Positions 16,793-26,570 of a DNA stretch of 59,142 nt are shown in pieces. Origin of the DNA: Planctomycetota bacterium (GTDB lineage: Bacteria > Planctomycetota > UBA1135 > GCA-002686595). The notes beneath the pieces were generated by a model. It made no database searches and had not been told where the DNA came from. It saw only the letters and a program-made list of their open reading frames with translations. Position 1 is the first letter of the stretch, and every line of letters starts with the position of its first letter. The position numbers and the translations under genes are program-made. The stretch is taken from contig JAEUHZ010000005.1 of assembly GCA_016795205.1 (NCBI GenBank), positions 1-59,142 on the forward strand, given 5' to 3'.

Positions 16793-18829
16793 ATGATCAC
16801 GACCCGTTCCGCCCACGTTCTTCTCGCGCTGGCTCTGAGCGCGGCCTGTGCCGCGGCCCAGACCCCCATCGGTGGCCAGCCGGGGCCCGGCACACAGGAG
16901 CCGCTGCCGACCGGGCCGGCGGGCGGCTCGTACGGGGGGCCGGGCGACACGCTGCCGGGCAGCCTGCCGGGCGCGCCGGGCGGCGTGCCGGGCGCCCCGC
17001 AGGCTCCCGGAGCGGTGGGGGCGCCTCAGGCGCCGGGCCAGCCCGGCGCCACGCCCGCCGGTCCCGCCGCCGGACAGCCCCCGGCGACTCCCACGATCCC
17101 GTTCCCGATCGGGGGGAGCGACGTCGCCGTGTGGGAAGCCTGGTGGGCGCTGAACCGCGATCGGTTCCTGGCCGTGCGCGCGGCGGTCTACGCGCCCGAC
17201 GCCGCGGCTCCGCGCGAGGGCACCGGCCTCGCCCGCCGGCGGCCGGATCCGCGCTACGTCGTCGACCGCGTGATCCCGGCGCTCGTGGCGACGCTCGACC
17301 ACGAGACCGATCCGGCGCTGCTCTCCGAAGCACTCCTGGCGCTGGCGCGCGCGGATCGCGGGCGTGGCGCCGACGATGCGAGCTCGGCGCGCGTCCACGA
17401 GCGGCTCGTGGCTGCGCTCGGTGCGAGCCAGCTCGCCGTGGCCGAGCAGGCCGTGATGGCGCTCGGTGCTCACGGCTCGACGCGCGCGCTGCCGCTCCTC
17501 GCCGCGCTCGTCGCCGACGCGCCCGAGGGACGCGCGGCGCTGCGGCGCGATTCCGTGCCAACGCGCACGCGCGCGCTGGCGGCGCTCGCGCTGGGCCTCG
17601 CGGCCGGCGGTGGGAGGCTCGACGCGCAGCGCTTCGCGGCCCACGCGCTGACGTCCGAGATCGACACGCCGGGACGTGCGCCGCTCGAGCTCGCCGCGGC
17701 CTGCGCCAGCGCCTTGGGCTTGCTCGACCTCGAGAGCGGCGTCGTGGACGACGGCCTGCCGCCCTCCTCCTCGTCCGCAGCCCTGGCGCGCCATCTGGCC
17801 GCGATCGCCGACGACTCCCGGCGCGAGCAGACCGTGCGCGCCCACGCCGCGGCCTCCGCCGGCCGCGTCGGCGCGCGTGCCGGCGAGGTGGGGCGCGGGC
17901 GCCTGATCCTGTGGGCCGCGGGCGTGGCGCGCGACGGGGCCCGGCCCACGCCCGTGCGCCAGGGCGCAGCGATCGCGCTGGGCCTGCTCGGCCGCCCGGA
18001 GGACGGCGACGCGGATCGGCTGGCGCGAGCGACGCTGGCGGAGCTGGCGCGCGACACGGACCGGCTCGTGCGCGGGTTGGCGCTGCTCGCACGCGCCGAG
18101 ATCGGCGCACGCGCGCGCGCGGACCGCGAGAAGAGCGCGGCGCTCGAGGTCCAGTCCGGCCTCTTGCGCGAGCTCTCGGAGGCCCGCGCGGGCCACCTGG
18201 GCTTCGCCGCGCTGGCGCTGGGCGTCCTGGGCCACGAGTCCGCGCTCGTGGCGGCCGCGGATGCCAACCGCGCGCTCGAGGACGGCTGGTCGCGCGCGCG
18301 CACCACGAGCAACTCCGCCGCGTTCGGGCTGGCGCTCGGGCTGAGGTCCAACGCGGCCGCCGCGCCTGCGATCCTGGCGCGCTTCGGGCGCGAGGGCGAT
18401 CCCGCGGCGCGAGCCAGCCTGGCCCTGGGGCTCGGGCTCTCCGGCGCCCCGAGCGCGCTCCCGCCGCTGCGCGCGGCCAGCGCGGGCGAGAACCACCCGG
18501 TCGTCGTGCGCGACGCGAGCATCGGGCGCGCCCTGCTCGGCGACGCGACCGCCTGCGAGGAGCTCGCGGCGCTGCTCGTCACGACGCGTAGCCTGCTCGT
18601 CGCGGACTACGCCGCGGACGCCCTCTCGGCCATGGGCGATGCGCGCGCGCTCGAGCCCCTCGTCGGGCTGGCGCGCGACCGCCAGGCGCCGACGGCGCGC
18701 CGGTCGCGGGCCGTGCGCGCGCTGGGCGCCGCGGCCGACGCCTCGCTCCTACCTTGGAACGAACCGCTGCGGGCGCACGCGAACTTCGGCGCGCCGTACG
18801 AGGCCTGGGGCCTCGTCGTGCAGCGCTGA
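16793..18829 (+). CDS. Exported HEAT-repeat protein with a Pro/Gly/Ala-rich N-terminal linker
   Basis: 678 residues from the ATG at 16793, chosen because a strong Shine-Dalgarno GGGAGG lies 7 nt upstream and a signal peptide follows (residues 1-23, ending ACAAAQ). The reading frame is open far upstream but that part is non-coding. Residues about 24-108 are a low-complexity linker built from GAPGG, APQAPG and PGQPG units. The rest is an alpha-helical solenoid of HEAT-like repeats, for example [63 protein letters not shown] and [20 protein letters not shown] solenoids are protein-binding scaffolds. It is divergent from the TPR/CRTAC1 operon and convergent with the RNA helicase. No catalytic motif was seen; the binding partner is unknown. 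Confidence 0.8.
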   Translation: MITTRSAHVLLALALSAACAAAQTPIGGQPGPGTQEPLPTGPAGGSYGGPGDTLPGSLPGAPGGVPGAPQAPGAVGAPQAPGQPGATPAGPAAGQPPATPTIPFPIGGSDVAVWEAWWALNRDRFLAVRAAVYAPDAAAPREGTGLARRRPDPRYVVDRVIPALVATLDHETDPALLSEALLALARADRGRGADDASSARVHERLVAALGASQLAVAEQAVMALGAHGSTRALPLLAALVADAPEGRAALRRDSVPTRTRALAALALGLAAGGGRLDAQRFAAHALTSEIDTPGRAPLELAAACASALGLLDLESGVVDDGLPPSSSSAALARHLAAIADDSRREQTVRAHAAASAGRVGARAGEVGRGRLILWAAGVARDGARPTPVRQGAAIALGLLGRPEDGDADRLARATLAELARDTDRLVRGLALLARAEIGARARADREKSAALEVQSGLLRELSEARAGHLGFAALALGVLGHESALVAAADANRALEDGWSRARTTSNSAAFGLALGLRSNAAAAPAILARFGREGDPAARASLALGLGLSGAPSALPPLRAASAGENHPVVVRDASIGRALLGDATACEELAALLVTTRSLLVADYAADALSAMGDARALEPLVGLARDRQAPTARRSRAVRALGAAADASLLPWNEPLRAHANFGAPYEAWGLVVQR

Positions 18830-18841
18830 GCGTCTGCGGGG

Positions 18842-18887
18842 GGCGCCGGGGGACGGGCCGGGCCGCGCGCTCCGCGGCACCGGCGCC
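18842..18887. terminator. Nested stem-loop between convergent HEAT-repeat and helicase genes
   Basis: Outer arms GGCGCCGG (18842-18849) and CCGGCGCC (18880-18887) enclose an inner perfect hairpin GCCGCG-CGCTC-CGCGGC (18862-18878). It lies 12 nt after the HEAT gene stop and would also serve the convergent helicase gene. No T tract. Confidence 0.45.
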
Positions 18888-18929
18888 TCGAGCGACGGCT
18901 GCGCGGGCTCGGCACACCCGCAGCGCGCC

Positions 18930-20747
18930 TCAGCGCCGCAGGTCGACCTCGCGCACCTGGACGCGGCGGCCGCGGATCTTCGTGCGGCGCAGCGCGTCGG
19001 AGATCGCCCCGGCGTGCTCGACCGCGACGTCGACGAACGAGGAGCGGTCGGCGATCTGGATCGCTCCGATGACGCCCGAGGGCAGGCCCGTCTCGCCAGC
19101 GATCGCGCCGACGAGGTCGCCGGGCCGGATCGACTGGAAGCGTCCCGCGGAGACCTGCAGGCGCGTCCAGGCGGTCTCGCCGCGTGGCGCCTCGTGGGGC
19201 CGTGGCGCGGGCTCGCGGCGGGCGCCGTCGCGCGCGCCGCGCCGCGCGCGCGGCGGCGGCTCGACGACCGGCGCGATGTCCGGCTCCTCCGCGCCTTCGG
19301 GATGGAGAGCCTCGTGCGCCAGCTTGACGGCGGCGGCCGCCACGTCGAGCACGTCGGCCTCCGCCGACAGGCCCTCGAGGACGGCGCGGTAGCGGTCGAG
19401 GCCGCCGGCCGAGAGCGCCTCGGCCAGCGAGGCGCGGGTCTGATCGAGCCGGCGGTTCGAGAGGTCGGCCGCGGTGGGGATCGTCTCCAGCCGGATCTTC
19501 AGACGCGTCGCGTCCTGGATGCTCGCCAGCAGACGTCGCTCGCGGGGCTCCACGAACGTGATCGCCACGCCCTCGCGTCCGGCCCGGCCCGTGCGGCCGA
19601 TGCGGTGGACGTAGGACTCGGGCTCGGTGGGCACGTCGAGGTTCACGACGTGGCTGACGTGTTCGATGTCGAGCCCGCGCGCGGCGACGTCGGTCGCCAC
19701 GAGCAGGTCCGTGCGGTTCTCGCGGAAGCGCGCCAGGACGCGGTCGCGCTGCTCTTGCGGCAGGCCGCCGTGCAGCGCCTCGGCGCGGTAGCCGCGCGAG
19801 TTCATGGCCTCGGTCACATCGTCGACCTCGAGCCGCGTGCGGCAGAACACGATGGCCGAGTTCGGCGTCTCCATGTCCAGCACGCGTCCCAAGGCCGCGA
19901 GCTTGTGGGCGCGCTGCACGACGTAGGCCACCTGGCGCACGCGCGGCACCTCGCCCGGCGCCGCGCGCTCGCGCTCGATCTCGACGCGCACCGGATCGCG
20001 CAGGTGGCGCTCGGCCAGCGCCCGGATGCGGGGCGCCATGGTGGCCGAGAACAGCGCCGTCTGCCGCGCCGCCGGGGCCCGGGCGAGGATCGCCTCGATG
20101 TCTTCGGCGAAGCCCATGTCGAGCATCTCGTCGGCCTCGTCGAGCACGACGAAGCGCACGTCCTCGAGCGACAGCGTGCCGCGCTCGAGGTGGTCGGCCG
20201 CGCGGCCGGGCGTGGCGACCACCGCCTCGACGCCGCGGTCGAGCACGCGCACCTGCTGCCAGATCGACTGCCCGCCGTAGACGGGCAGCACCGTGGCGGC
20301 GCGCGCACGGCCGTAGCGATGGATGGCGGCCGCGACCTGCATCGCGAGCTCGCGCGTCGGCACCAGCACCAGCACGCGTGGCCGGCCAGGCGCGGGCGGC
20401 GTGCCATCGGCGGCCTGGATCAGCGGCAGTGCGAAGGCCGCCGTCTTGCCGGTGCCGGTCGCCGCACGACCCAGCAGGTCGCGCCCCGCGAGCAGCGGGG
20501 GGATCGCGGCGCGCTGGATCGGCGTGGGCTCCTCGTAGCCCAGCTCCTGGAGCGCGGCCGCCAGCTCGGGCGCGAGACCCAACGCGGCGAACGGGCTCGG
20601 CGCGAGCGCGGCCCGATCGGAGGCGCTCTGGCCCTCGGCGGGGGCGGATGTGCAGGCCGCCGCCGGGGCGGCGGCCGCGTCGAGGTCGGCGGGGGAGGGG
20701 TCGGGGCGCGTCGCTTGGTGCATGAGGGACCGCGCAGTATCGCACAT
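18930..20747 (-). CDS. DEAD-box RNA helicase (DeaD/DbpA type)
   Basis: ATP-dependent RNA helicase, about 605 residues. All core motifs are visible: Q motif [10 protein letters not shown], motif [11 protein letters not shown], motif [15 protein letters not shown], motif III SATMAP, and C-terminal [13 protein letters not shown]. The last 80 residues form a DbpA-type RNA-recognition domain ([37 protein letters not shown]). Such proteins act in ribosome assembly, mRNA decay and cold adaptation. A basic linker (residues about 500-530) separates the core and the RNA-binding domain. The start is uncertain: ATG at 20747, ATG at 20723 or GTG at 20798 all precede a low-complexity Ala/Pro leader without a Shine-Dalgarno sequence. 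It is cytoplasmic and transcribed in the same direction as the upstream dCTP deaminase-like gene. Confidence 0.92.
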   Translation of the reverse strand: MCDTARSLMHQATRPDPSPADLDAAAAPAAACTSAPAEGQSASDRAALAPSPFAALGLAPELAAALQELGYEEPTPIQRAAIPPLLAGRDLLGRAATGTGKTAAFALPLIQAADGTPPAPGRPRVLVLVPTRELAMQVAAAIHRYGRARAATVLPVYGGQSIWQQVRVLDRGVEAVVATPGRAADHLERGTLSLEDVRFVVLDEADEMLDMGFAEDIEAILARAPAARQTALFSATMAPRIRALAERHLRDPVRVEIERERAAPGEVPRVRQVAYVVQRAHKLAALGRVLDMETPNSAIVFCRTRLEVDDVTEAMNSRGYRAEALHGGLPQEQRDRVLARFRENRTDLLVATDVAARGLDIEHVSHVVNLDVPTEPESYVHRIGRTGRAGREGVAITFVEPRERRLLASIQDATRLKIRLETIPTAADLSNRRLDQTRASLAEALSAGGLDRYRAVLEGLSAEADVLDVAAAAVKLAHEALHPEGAEEPDIAPVVEPPPRARRGARDGARREPAPRPHEAPRGETAWTRLQVSAGRFQSIRPGDLVGAIAGETGLPSGVIGAIQIADRSSFVDVAVEHAGAISDALRRTKIRGRRVQVREVDLRR

Positions 20748-20801
20748 CAGAGCCGGTTCCGCCCGGGAGCTGTGCTGCAGTCCACGCGGAACCGGCACGC
20801 C

Positions 20802-20823
20802 GGCGGCCCGGGCGCGTGCCGCC
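20802..20823 (-). terminator. Possible stem-loop after the dCTP deaminase-like gene
   Basis: GGCGGC and GCCGCC form a 6-bp stem with a 10-nt loop, 11 nt beyond the stop. Weak, because random GC-rich repeats are common here. Confidence 0.25.
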
Positions 20824-20834
20824 CGAGCGAGCGG

Positions 20835-21965
20835 CTAGGGCGCCGAGGCCGGGCGGAAGCAGCGTGCCAGCGTCAGATCCTGGCGGGCGTAGCTCGCGGC
20901 GCGTCCCTCGCCGTAGAGCCGCGCGGGGCGGCCGCTCGTGCGGAAGTAGCGCAGGCGGCAGCAGGGCTGCCCGTCCTCGACCAGGAATGGCACGTCGTGC
21001 GCGCGCACCTCGAGGACGGCCGGCGTGCCGCGCGCACAGGCTGGCTCCCAGCCGAAGCCGTTGTCGAAGAAGCCGGCGTAGTTGTTGCGCAACTCGCCCA
21101 CGCCCACGTCGATGGGCAGCATCTCCGCCGCGTGGTCCGGCGGGATGACCAGGCGCTCGCGGCTCGCGAACACGTAGAACACGCCCGGCTCCAGGATGCA
21201 GCGGCCGTGCGGGGCCGGGACCGGCTCGAAGAAGTCGCGCGGATCGTGCGCGCCCTCCTGCGCGAACTCCACCACGTCGGTGTGCGAGGCCGAGCGCCAG
21301 CCCGCAGGATCTCGGCCGCTGAGGCCCAGGCCCAGGGTCAGGGCGCCATCGGCGTCGATCGCGGGCTCGACGGCGCCGCTCGGGCCGAGCACGAGCGGCG
21401 CCCGCGCCTGGAGCGCGCGCACCTCGTCCGCGCAGAGCACCGGATCGCCGCGCACGAGCCGCATTTGCGCCAGGCGGTCGCCACGCGCGAGGCGCACGGG
21501 GAAGCTGAGCGGCGCGATCTCGATCCACAGCCGGCCGCGGTACCCGGGCGGCGCCTCGTCGAAGCGGGCGTGACCCGCGCACAGGATGCGCGTGAACACG
21601 TCGCAGCGGCCGGTCGAGCTGCGCGGGTTGAAGCGGGCGCGCAGGTCCGGCTCCAGTGCGAGCTCCTCCTCGATCTCCGCCAGGTAGGGGACGCCACGTT
21701 CCAGGACCGCACCGTGCTCGAGCTCGACCTCGTCGAGCGCCAAGGCGTCGATGCGGGCCTCGACGCTCGCGGCGCCCGGCAGGAAGCCGGCGCGGATGCG
21801 CCAGGCGCGCGCGCCCAGGCGCAGGTCCACGCTGGCGGGAGAGACCTGCGCGGCGGTCGGCGCAGGGGCGCCTGCTCGCACGCAGACCGCGCCACCGAAG
21901 AGCCGCTGCAGCTCGTGGTCGACGAGCAGGGCGCCCCGTGCGGGCTCGGCGGCGGGGTGGGACAT
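20835..21965 (-). CDS. Long-form 2'-deoxycytidine 5'-triphosphate deaminase family protein
   Basis: 376 residues, about twice the length of E. coli Dcd. It matches the long DCD family found in alphaproteobacteria and others, with two tandem dUTPase-like jelly-roll halves. N-terminal half: [10 protein letters not shown], then [16 protein letters not shown], the trimer-interface type motif. C-terminal half: [17 protein letters not shown], then [15 protein letters not shown] and [10 protein letters not shown]. The expected role is deamination of dCTP to dUTP for thymidylate synthesis. The ATG at 21965 fits the start of homology; the longer upstream frame overlaps sucC. The gene is divergent from sucC. 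No membrane or signal segment. The activity assignment rests on family membership; I could not verify the catalytic Glu by alignment. Confidence 0.8.
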   Translation of the reverse strand: MSHPAAEPARGALLVDHELQRLFGGAVCVRAGAPAPTAAQVSPASVDLRLGARAWRIRAGFLPGAASVEARIDALALDEVELEHGAVLERGVPYLAEIEEELALEPDLRARFNPRSSTGRCDVFTRILCAGHARFDEAPPGYRGRLWIEIAPLSFPVRLARGDRLAQMRLVRGDPVLCADEVRALQARAPLVLGPSGAVEPAIDADGALTLGLGLSGRDPAGWRSASHTDVVEFAQEGAHDPRDFFEPVPAPHGRCILEPGVFYVFASRERLVIPPDHAAEMLPIDVGVGELRNNYAGFFDNGFGWEPACARGTPAVLEVRAHDVPFLVEDGQPCCRLRYFRTSGRPARLYGEGRAASYARQDLTLARCFRPASAP

Positions 21966-22040
21966 GGGCGCGAGATCGGAACCTCCCGCGTCCGCGAGCG
22001 CAACGGCGCACGAGCGGTTCCCTCGCGGCGCTCCCGCCGC

Positions 22041-22046
22041 TACCCT
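22041..22046 (+). promoter_or_regulatory. Putative -10 element (TACCCT) of sucCD
   Basis: CCGCTACCCTCTCCG, 42 nt before the sucC ATG, with flanks like those of the fumC and bL34 elements. Confidence 0.45.
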
Positions 22047-22088
22047 CTCCGCCTCGAATCCCGGCCCGCGGACCCCGCGCACCCAACC

Positions 22089-23261
22089 ATGAAGATCCAC
22101 GAGTTCCAGGCCAAGTCGCTGCTCGCCCGCTATGGCGTGCCCGTCTCCGAGGGCCACCTCGCGACGAGCGTCGAGCAGGCCGTGCAGGCCTTCCGCGACC
22201 TCCGTGTGTCCGTCGCGGTCGTCAAGGCGCAGATCCACGCCGGCGGGCGCGGCAAGGCCGGCGGGGTCAAGCTCGTGAGGAGCGAGGACGAGTGCCGCGC
22301 CGCGGCGCAGGCCATCCTCGGCAGCCGGCTCGTGACCCACCAGACCGGTCCAGCGGGCCAGCTCGTGCGCCGCCTGTGGATCGAGAAGGGCAGCGAGATC
22401 GCCAAGGAGTACTACCTCGGGATCGCGCTCGACCGCGAGCAGAAGAAGCCGGTGGTCATGATGTCGTCCGAAGGCGGCGTCGACATCGAGGAAGTGGCGG
22501 CGCGGCACCCCGAGAAGATCGTCAAGGTCGCTTTCTCGCCCTCGAAGGGGCTGTCACCCACCGACGTCCAGAAGCTCGTGCGCGGCGTCAAGATGGCGCC
22601 CGGACTCGAGCCCCAGGCGGCGCGGATGCTGCCGGCGCTGGCCAAGCTGTACTGCGAGCTCGACTGCTCGATCGCGGAGATCAACCCGCTGATCGTCACG
22701 AAGCAGAACCAGCTCCTGGCCCTCGACGCCAAGATCGTGTTCGACGGCAACGCGCTGTTCCGCCACCCGGACCTGGTGGCGTTGCGCGACCTCGACGAAG
22801 AGGATCCCAAGGAGATCGAGGCCAGCAAGTACGACCTGTCGTACATCGCGCTGGACGGGGACATCGGCTGCATGGTGAACGGCGCGGGGCTGGCCATGGC
22901 CACGATGGACGTGATCCAGCTCTACGGCGGCTCGCCCGCCAACTTCCTGGACGTGGGCGGCGGCGCGACGGCCGAGAAGGTCACCGCGGCGTTCCGCATC
23001 CTGCTGGGCGATGCCCAGGTCAAGGGCGTCCTCGTGAACATCTTCGGCGGGATCATGAAGTGCGACGTCATCGCGACCGGCGTGATCGCCGCCGCGCGCG
23101 GGGTCGATCTCAAGGTGCCGCTGGTCGTGCGCCTGGAGGGCACGAACGTCGAGCTGGGCCGCAAGATGCTGGCCGAGTCCGGACTGCCGATCGTGTCGGG
23201 GACCGACCTCGACGACGCCGCCCAGAAGATCTGCGCCGCGGTGGCCGCCGCGCGCCAGTGA
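22089..23261 (+). CDS. sucC: Succinate-CoA ligase (ADP/GDP-forming) beta subunit
   Basis: 390 residues, normal length. With SucD it forms succinyl-CoA synthetase, the substrate-level phosphorylation step of the TCA cycle. The N terminus [18 protein letters not shown] is the family hallmark. The ATP-grasp domain has [14 protein letters not shown] and AEINPLIV. The C-terminal ligase domain has [22 protein letters not shown] and [10 protein letters not shown]. The ATG at 22089 begins exactly at the conserved N terminus. No Shine-Dalgarno sequence precedes it (the leader reads ACCCAACC). sucD follows after 13 nt, so the subunits are made from one transcript. Nucleotide specificity cannot be decided by eye. 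Confidence 0.97.
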   Translation: MKIHEFQAKSLLARYGVPVSEGHLATSVEQAVQAFRDLRVSVAVVKAQIHAGGRGKAGGVKLVRSEDECRAAAQAILGSRLVTHQTGPAGQLVRRLWIEKGSEIAKEYYLGIALDREQKKPVVMMSSEGGVDIEEVAARHPEKIVKVAFSPSKGLSPTDVQKLVRGVKMAPGLEPQAARMLPALAKLYCELDCSIAEINPLIVTKQNQLLALDAKIVFDGNALFRHPDLVALRDLDEEDPKEIEASKYDLSYIALDGDIGCMVNGAGLAMATMDVIQLYGGSPANFLDVGGGATAEKVTAAFRILLGDAQVKGVLVNIFGGIMKCDVIATGVIAAARGVDLKVPLVVRLEGTNVELGRKMLAESGLPIVSGTDLDDAAQKICAAVAAARQ

Positions 23262-23274
23262 GGAGCAGCACCCC

Positions 23275-24195
23275 ATGAGCATCTTCGTCGACGACCGCAC
23301 GCGACTCATCTGCCAGGGCATGACGGGCGACTTCGGCTCGTTCCACACCCAGCGCAGCCTCGAGTACGGCACCCAGATGGTCGGCGGCGTGAACCCGCGG
23401 AAGGCGGGCACCACGCACCTGGGATTGCCGGTCTTCAAGAGTTGTCACGAGGCGCGCGAGCAGGCCGGCGCCAACGCCAGCGTGGTCTTCGTGCCGCCGG
23501 CCTTCGCCGCGGACGCGATCCTCGAGGCGATCGACGCCGGGATCGAGCTGGTCGTGGCGATCACGGAGGGCATCCCCGTGCTCGACATGGTCAAGGTCAC
23601 GGAGCGCCTGGCGCAGCCGGGCACGAAGACGCGCCTCGTGGGTCCGAACTGCCCCGGCGTCATCACGCCGGCCGCCCGGTGCCGGATCGGCATCATGCCC
23701 GGCTACATCCACAAGGCCGGGCGCGTGGGCGTCGTGTCACGCTCGGGGACGCTGACCTACGAGGCCGTGTGGCAGCTCACGAGCCGCGGCATCGGCCAGT
23801 CGACCTGCGTCGGCATCGGCGGCGACCCCGTGAACGGGACGAACTTCGTCGACGTGCTCGCGGCCTTCCAGGCCGATCCCGAGACGGACGCCATCGTCAT
23901 GATCGGCGAGATCGGCGGCAACGCCGAGGAGCGCGCCGCGGAGTACATCGCGCAGCACGTCAAGAAGCCCATGGTCGGCTTCATCGCCGGACAGACCGCC
24001 CCGCCCGGGCGCCGCATGGGCCATGCCGGGGCGATCATCTCGGGCGGGCAAGGCACGGCCGCGGACAAGATCGCGGCGCTGGAACGGGCCGGCGTGCGGA
24101 TGTGCAAGAGCCCCGCGCGCCTGGGCGAGGAGATGGAGCGCGCGCTGCAGGCGGCCGGCCTGCTCGAGCGCGCGCGCGCCGCCGTCCCGGTGTGA
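23275..24195 (+). CDS. sucD: Succinate-CoA ligase alpha subunit
   Basis: 306 residues, slightly longer than usual because of a C-terminal extension of about 15 residues ([11 protein letters not shown]). It contains the CoA-binding Rossmann domain ([36 protein letters not shown]) and the ligase domain with the phosphorylated active-site His in [24 protein letters not shown] and [14 protein letters not shown] are also intact. An AGGAG Shine-Dalgarno sequence sits within the 13-nt gap after sucC. It ends close to the next promoter at 24243, so the operon probably has only these two genes. Confidence 0.97.
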   Translation: MSIFVDDRTRLICQGMTGDFGSFHTQRSLEYGTQMVGGVNPRKAGTTHLGLPVFKSCHEAREQAGANASVVFVPPAFAADAILEAIDAGIELVVAITEGIPVLDMVKVTERLAQPGTKTRLVGPNCPGVITPAARCRIGIMPGYIHKAGRVGVVSRSGTLTYEAVWQLTSRGIGQSTCVGIGGDPVNGTNFVDVLAAFQADPETDAIVMIGEIGGNAEERAAEYIAQHVKKPMVGFIAGQTAPPGRRMGHAGAIISGGQGTAADKIAALERAGVRMCKSPARLGEEMERALQAAGLLERARAAVPV

Positions 24196-24242
24196 GCCCC
24201 GCGCGCACGCGCTGACGGCCGGGCCGGCGCGGGCCGGACGGG

Positions 24243-24248
24243 TATGCT
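24243..24248 (+). promoter_or_regulatory. Putative -10 element (TATGCT) of the DUF1648 gene
   Basis: GGTATGCTGCCGGC, with 6 nt between the hexamer and the GTG start. Transcription would begin at or next to the start codon. Confidence 0.45.
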
Positions 24249-24254
24249 GCCGGC

Positions 24255-24767
24255 GTGACGCTGCGCCGCGCCCTGCTGCTGCTCCCGCCCGTGTTGCTCG
24301 CGACCTGGTGCCTCGTGCGCTGGGGCGCGCTGCCCGAGCGTTTCGCCACGAGCTTTGGCTTCGACGGCCGGCCGCGCGACTCCATGGGACGCGGAGGATT
24401 CGTCGCGCTGGCCTTGGCGGTCAGCGCCGCGCTGCCGCTCGTCCTCGGCGGGCTGTCGGCCTGGATCGCGCGCGTGCCCGACCACCTCGTGAACCTGCCC
24501 GACCGCGAGTACTGGCTCGCGCCGGAGCGCCGTGCAGGCACGCTGGCCCGCCTGCGCACCTTCCTGGAGTTCCTCGGGTTGGCGCAGGGCGCCCTGTTCG
24601 CGCTGCTGTTCGCCGCCATCGGCGAGCACGCGATCCGCGGCGGGGGTCGCTTTCCCGCCGCCTGGATCGGGCTCCCGATCCTGTTCGTGGCCGGCGTCGG
24701 CGCGGGTCTCGTGTGGCTGCTCAGGCCGATCCTCGCGCGCCGTCGCGCGTCGCGCCGCGCACGATGA
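24255..24767 (+). CDS. DUF1648 domain membrane protein
   Basis: 170-residue membrane protein. After a first hydrophobic helix ([16 protein letters not shown]) comes the DUF1648 motif, [19 protein letters not shown], where related proteins have L-P-x-x-x-x-x-H-F/G-x-x-G. Three more hydrophobic segments follow (about 50-70, 103-123, 135-157), and the tail is basic. Function is not known for this domain. It starts with GTG at 24255; the end overlaps the start of the MnmC-like gene by ATGA. This is the first gene of the run of nine same-strand genes. Confidence 0.7.
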   Translation: MTLRRALLLLPPVLLATWCLVRWGALPERFATSFGFDGRPRDSMGRGGFVALALAVSAALPLVLGGLSAWIARVPDHLVNLPDREYWLAPERRAGTLARLRTFLEFLGLAQGALFALLFAAIGEHAIRGGGRFPAAWIGLPILFVAGVGAGLVWLLRPILARRRASRRAR

Positions 24768-25585
24768 GTGCGCACCGGATCGAGCAGCGCACGGCCGACG
24801 GCTCCAGCACGCTGTCCCACCCCGCTCACGGCCAGACGTACCACTCCCTGGACGGGGCCTGGACCCAGGCGCGCGAGCGCTACGCGCGCGGCGCCCGGCT
24901 CGCCGAGCGCGCCCATGAGCTCGCGCGCCTGGGCCGTGCCCGACTGCGCTTGCTCGACGTCGGCACGGGGCTCGGGCTCAACCTGGCCGCGGCCCTCGAG
25001 GCGCTCGAGGGTACCGGCGTGGTGCTCGTGGCCACGAGCCTGGAGCGCGACGCGGCGCTCTTGGAGCAGGTCGCGCGCGAGCCGCGCGAGCCCGAGTCGC
25101 TCGAGCGCCGCCACGCGCACGTGCGGGCCGCGATCCGCGCCGCGTTGCAGGCGCCGGGCGCCGTGAACGTTCCGCTGGCGGGTGGCACGCTCGCGCTGCG
25201 CGTCGGCGACGCGCGCGAGACGCTGCTCGCGCTGCCCGAGTACGAGCGCTTCGACGCCGTGTTCCTCGATCCGTTCTCGCCGCGCGTCGAGCCGGAGCTG
25301 TGGTCGCGCGACTTCCTGGCCGCGGTCGCAGGCCGCATGGCTCCGGGGAGCGCACTCGCGACTTACAGCGCGGCGGTCGAGGTGCGGGCCGCGTTGGCGG
25401 CCGCCGGCCTGCGCGTGGGGCTCGGAGCGCGCGTGGGGCGCAAGCGCGAGGGGACCCTGGCGTCGCCCGACCTCGACCTGCCGGCCCTCCCGCCACGGTC
25501 CGCACGCCGCGTGGCGCGCCGCGCGAGCGCTGGAACAGGCGGATTTGCAGCCGGGGATGCGGAAGGCGCGGCGGGGATCCTCTAG
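24764..25585 (+). CDS. MnmC-like SAM-dependent methyltransferase (DUF752 type), standalone
   Basis: 273 residues matching the methyltransferase half of MnmC, which adds the final methyl group in 5-methylaminomethyl-2-thiouridine at tRNA wobble U34. Motifs: the SAM-binding [16 protein letters not shown], then [17 protein letters not shown] and [17 protein letters not shown], and RKREGT, all in the family order. The FAD oxidase half of classical MnmC is absent, as in other bacteria with standalone versions. The ATG at 24764 overlaps the previous TGA by 4 nt. The stop TAG at 25583 doubles as the first bases of the putative tatA -10. The tRNA substrate is inferred. Confidence 0.8.
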   Translation: MSAHRIEQRTADGSSTLSHPAHGQTYHSLDGAWTQARERYARGARLAERAHELARLGRARLRLLDVGTGLGLNLAAALEALEGTGVVLVATSLERDAALLEQVAREPREPESLERRHAHVRAAIRAALQAPGAVNVPLAGGTLALRVGDARETLLALPEYERFDAVFLDPFSPRVEPELWSRDFLAAVAGRMAPGSALATYSAAVEVRAALAAAGLRVGLGARVGRKREGTLASPDLDLPALPPRSARRVARRASAGTGGFAAGDAEGAAGIL

Positions 25586-25588
25586 ACT
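25583..25588 (+). promoter_or_regulatory. Putative -10 element (TAGACT) of tatA, overlapping the mnmC-like stop codon
   Basis: CCTCTAGACTGGAGG, 72 nt before the tatA ATG. The first three bases are the stop codon of the upstream gene, so a new transcription start may lie exactly at the gene end. Confidence 0.45.
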
Positions 25589-25660
25589 GGAGGGGGAGTC
25601 CGGAACGCGGCGCAGAAAATCCGTGGAGTGCCGGCCGTCCGAGCCGCGCGAGGAACCGTC

Positions 25661-25873
25661 ATGTTGCCGATCGCCTTCCTGGGTACGACCGAGATCCTGC
25701 TGATCGTGTTCGCGATCCTGCTCCTCTTCGGGGCGCGCAAGCTCCCCGAGCTGGCGCGCTCGATGGGCAGCAGCGTGCACGAGTTCAAGAAGGGCATGAA
25801 CGAGGGCGGCAAGGATGCCGCCTCGAACGCGACCTCCGCACCCGTGAAGGGTGAGAAGTCCGGCGATTCCTGA
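25661..25873 (+). CDS. tatA: Twin-arginine translocase subunit TatA/TatE
   Basis: 70 residues, typical for TatA. It has an N-terminal transmembrane helix (PIAFLGTTEILLIVFAILLLFGA), the conserved FGARKLPELARSMGSS hinge and amphipathic helix, and a short charged polar tail. TatA forms the variable-size pore that exports folded proteins with twin-arginine signals, including cofactor-loaded redox enzymes. GAGGAA precedes the ATG by 6 nt. mobA begins 10 nt after the stop (or overlaps, if its earlier GTG is used). tatB and tatC are not in the window. The pairing with mobA is notable because molybdoenzymes are classic Tat substrates. Confidence 0.93.
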   Translation: MLPIAFLGTTEILLIVFAILLLFGARKLPELARSMGSSVHEFKKGMNEGGKDAASNATSAPVKGEKSGDS

Positions 25874-25883
25874 GCTCGCCGCC

Positions 25884-26570
25884 GTGGCTCGGGCCGCATC
25901 CAGACACCCCGGTCGGGGCGCGCCGTCCCCGCTGGCGCGCGGGCGGACGGGCGTCGTCGTGTGCGGCGGGCACAGCCGCCGGATGGGCGCCGACAAGGCC
26001 GGTCTGCGCCTGGGCGGGGTCACCCTGCTCGAGCGCGCGGTCGGGGTCCTGGGCCCGTGCGTCGACGAACTCCTGCTCGCGACCGGTGAGGCGCCGCGCT
26101 ACGCGGACCTGGGTCTCCCGATCGTCTTGGACCGCGCGCCCGACCTGGGGCCGCTCGCCGGCCTGGAGGCGGCGCTGGTCGCCGCGCGCGGTGAGCGCGT
26201 CGTGGCGCTGGCGGTCGACATGCCCGGCGTCACCTCCGAGCTCGTCGCCCGGCTGTGCGCGGAGGCCGAGCGCACGGAAGCCGACGCGCTGCTCCTGGCC
26301 GATGGATCGGGGGTCGAGCCGCTGTGCGCCGTGTACCACGTTCGTGTCCTCCCCGCGGTGCGTGCCGCGCTCGATGCGGGAGAGCGCCGCATGACCTCAC
26401 TCTTCGACCACCCGTTCGCCGGCGGCCAGGCGCCGCGCCTGGCGCTGTTCTCGGCCGCGGGCGCCGGCGCTACGCTCGCCGTGCGCAACGTGAACACCTC
26501 CGAGGACTTCGACCGCGCGCGGGAACTGCTCCCTGACGAGCATCGTGCGCACCCGGAGGTCCGCTCGTGA
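25884..26570 (+). CDS. mobA: Molybdenum cofactor guanylyltransferase-like protein
   Basis: About 228 residues. MobA links GMP to molybdopterin to give the bis-MGD cofactor of molybdenum oxidoreductases. The nucleotidyltransferase signature TGVVVCGGHSRRMGADKAGLRL is close to the family V-L-A-G-G-x-S-x-R-M-G-x-D-K; here Cys replaces the usual Ala. DRAPDLGPLAGLEAAL and ALAVDMPGV (the metal-binding Asp) follow, then ADGSGVEPLCAVYHVRVLP and VRNVNTSEDF. The start is uncertain: GTG 25884 gives a 10-nt gap from tatA, while GTG 25851 would overlap tatA by 23 nt. Neither has a clear Shine-Dalgarno sequence. The end overlaps the polyprenyl synthase start (GTGA). MocA-type enzymes are an alternative within the superfamily. 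Confidence 0.85.
   Translation: MARAASRHPGRGAPSPLARGRTGVVVCGGHSRRMGADKAGLRLGGVTLLERAVGVLGPCVDELLLATGEAPRYADLGLPIVLDRAPDLGPLAGLEAALVAARGERVVALAVDMPGVTSELVARLCAEAERTEADALLLADGSGVEPLCAVYHVRVLPAVRAALDAGERRMTSLFDHPFAGGQAPRLALFSAAGAGATLAVRNVNTSEDFDRARELLPDEHRAHPEVRS

Noticed and set aside
16973..17060. Tandem repeat in the HEAT-repeat gene (units near PGAPGG, APQAPG)
   Set aside because: Imperfect coding repeat forming the Pro/Gly linker; not a CRISPR, satellite or mobile-element repeat.
22050..22066. T-loop-like sequence CCTCGAATCCCGG upstream of sucC suggesting a tRNA
   Set aside because: No acceptor, D or anticodon stems can be formed around it; it lies in the sucC leader.
8123..24195. Very long open frames on the strand opposite or in other frames of real genes (for example across the sugar dehydrogenase, HerA-like ATPase and sucC)
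   Set aside because: High GC makes stop codons rare. Translations are Arg/Ala/Gly/Pro-rich with no family motifs and fully overlap recognised genes.
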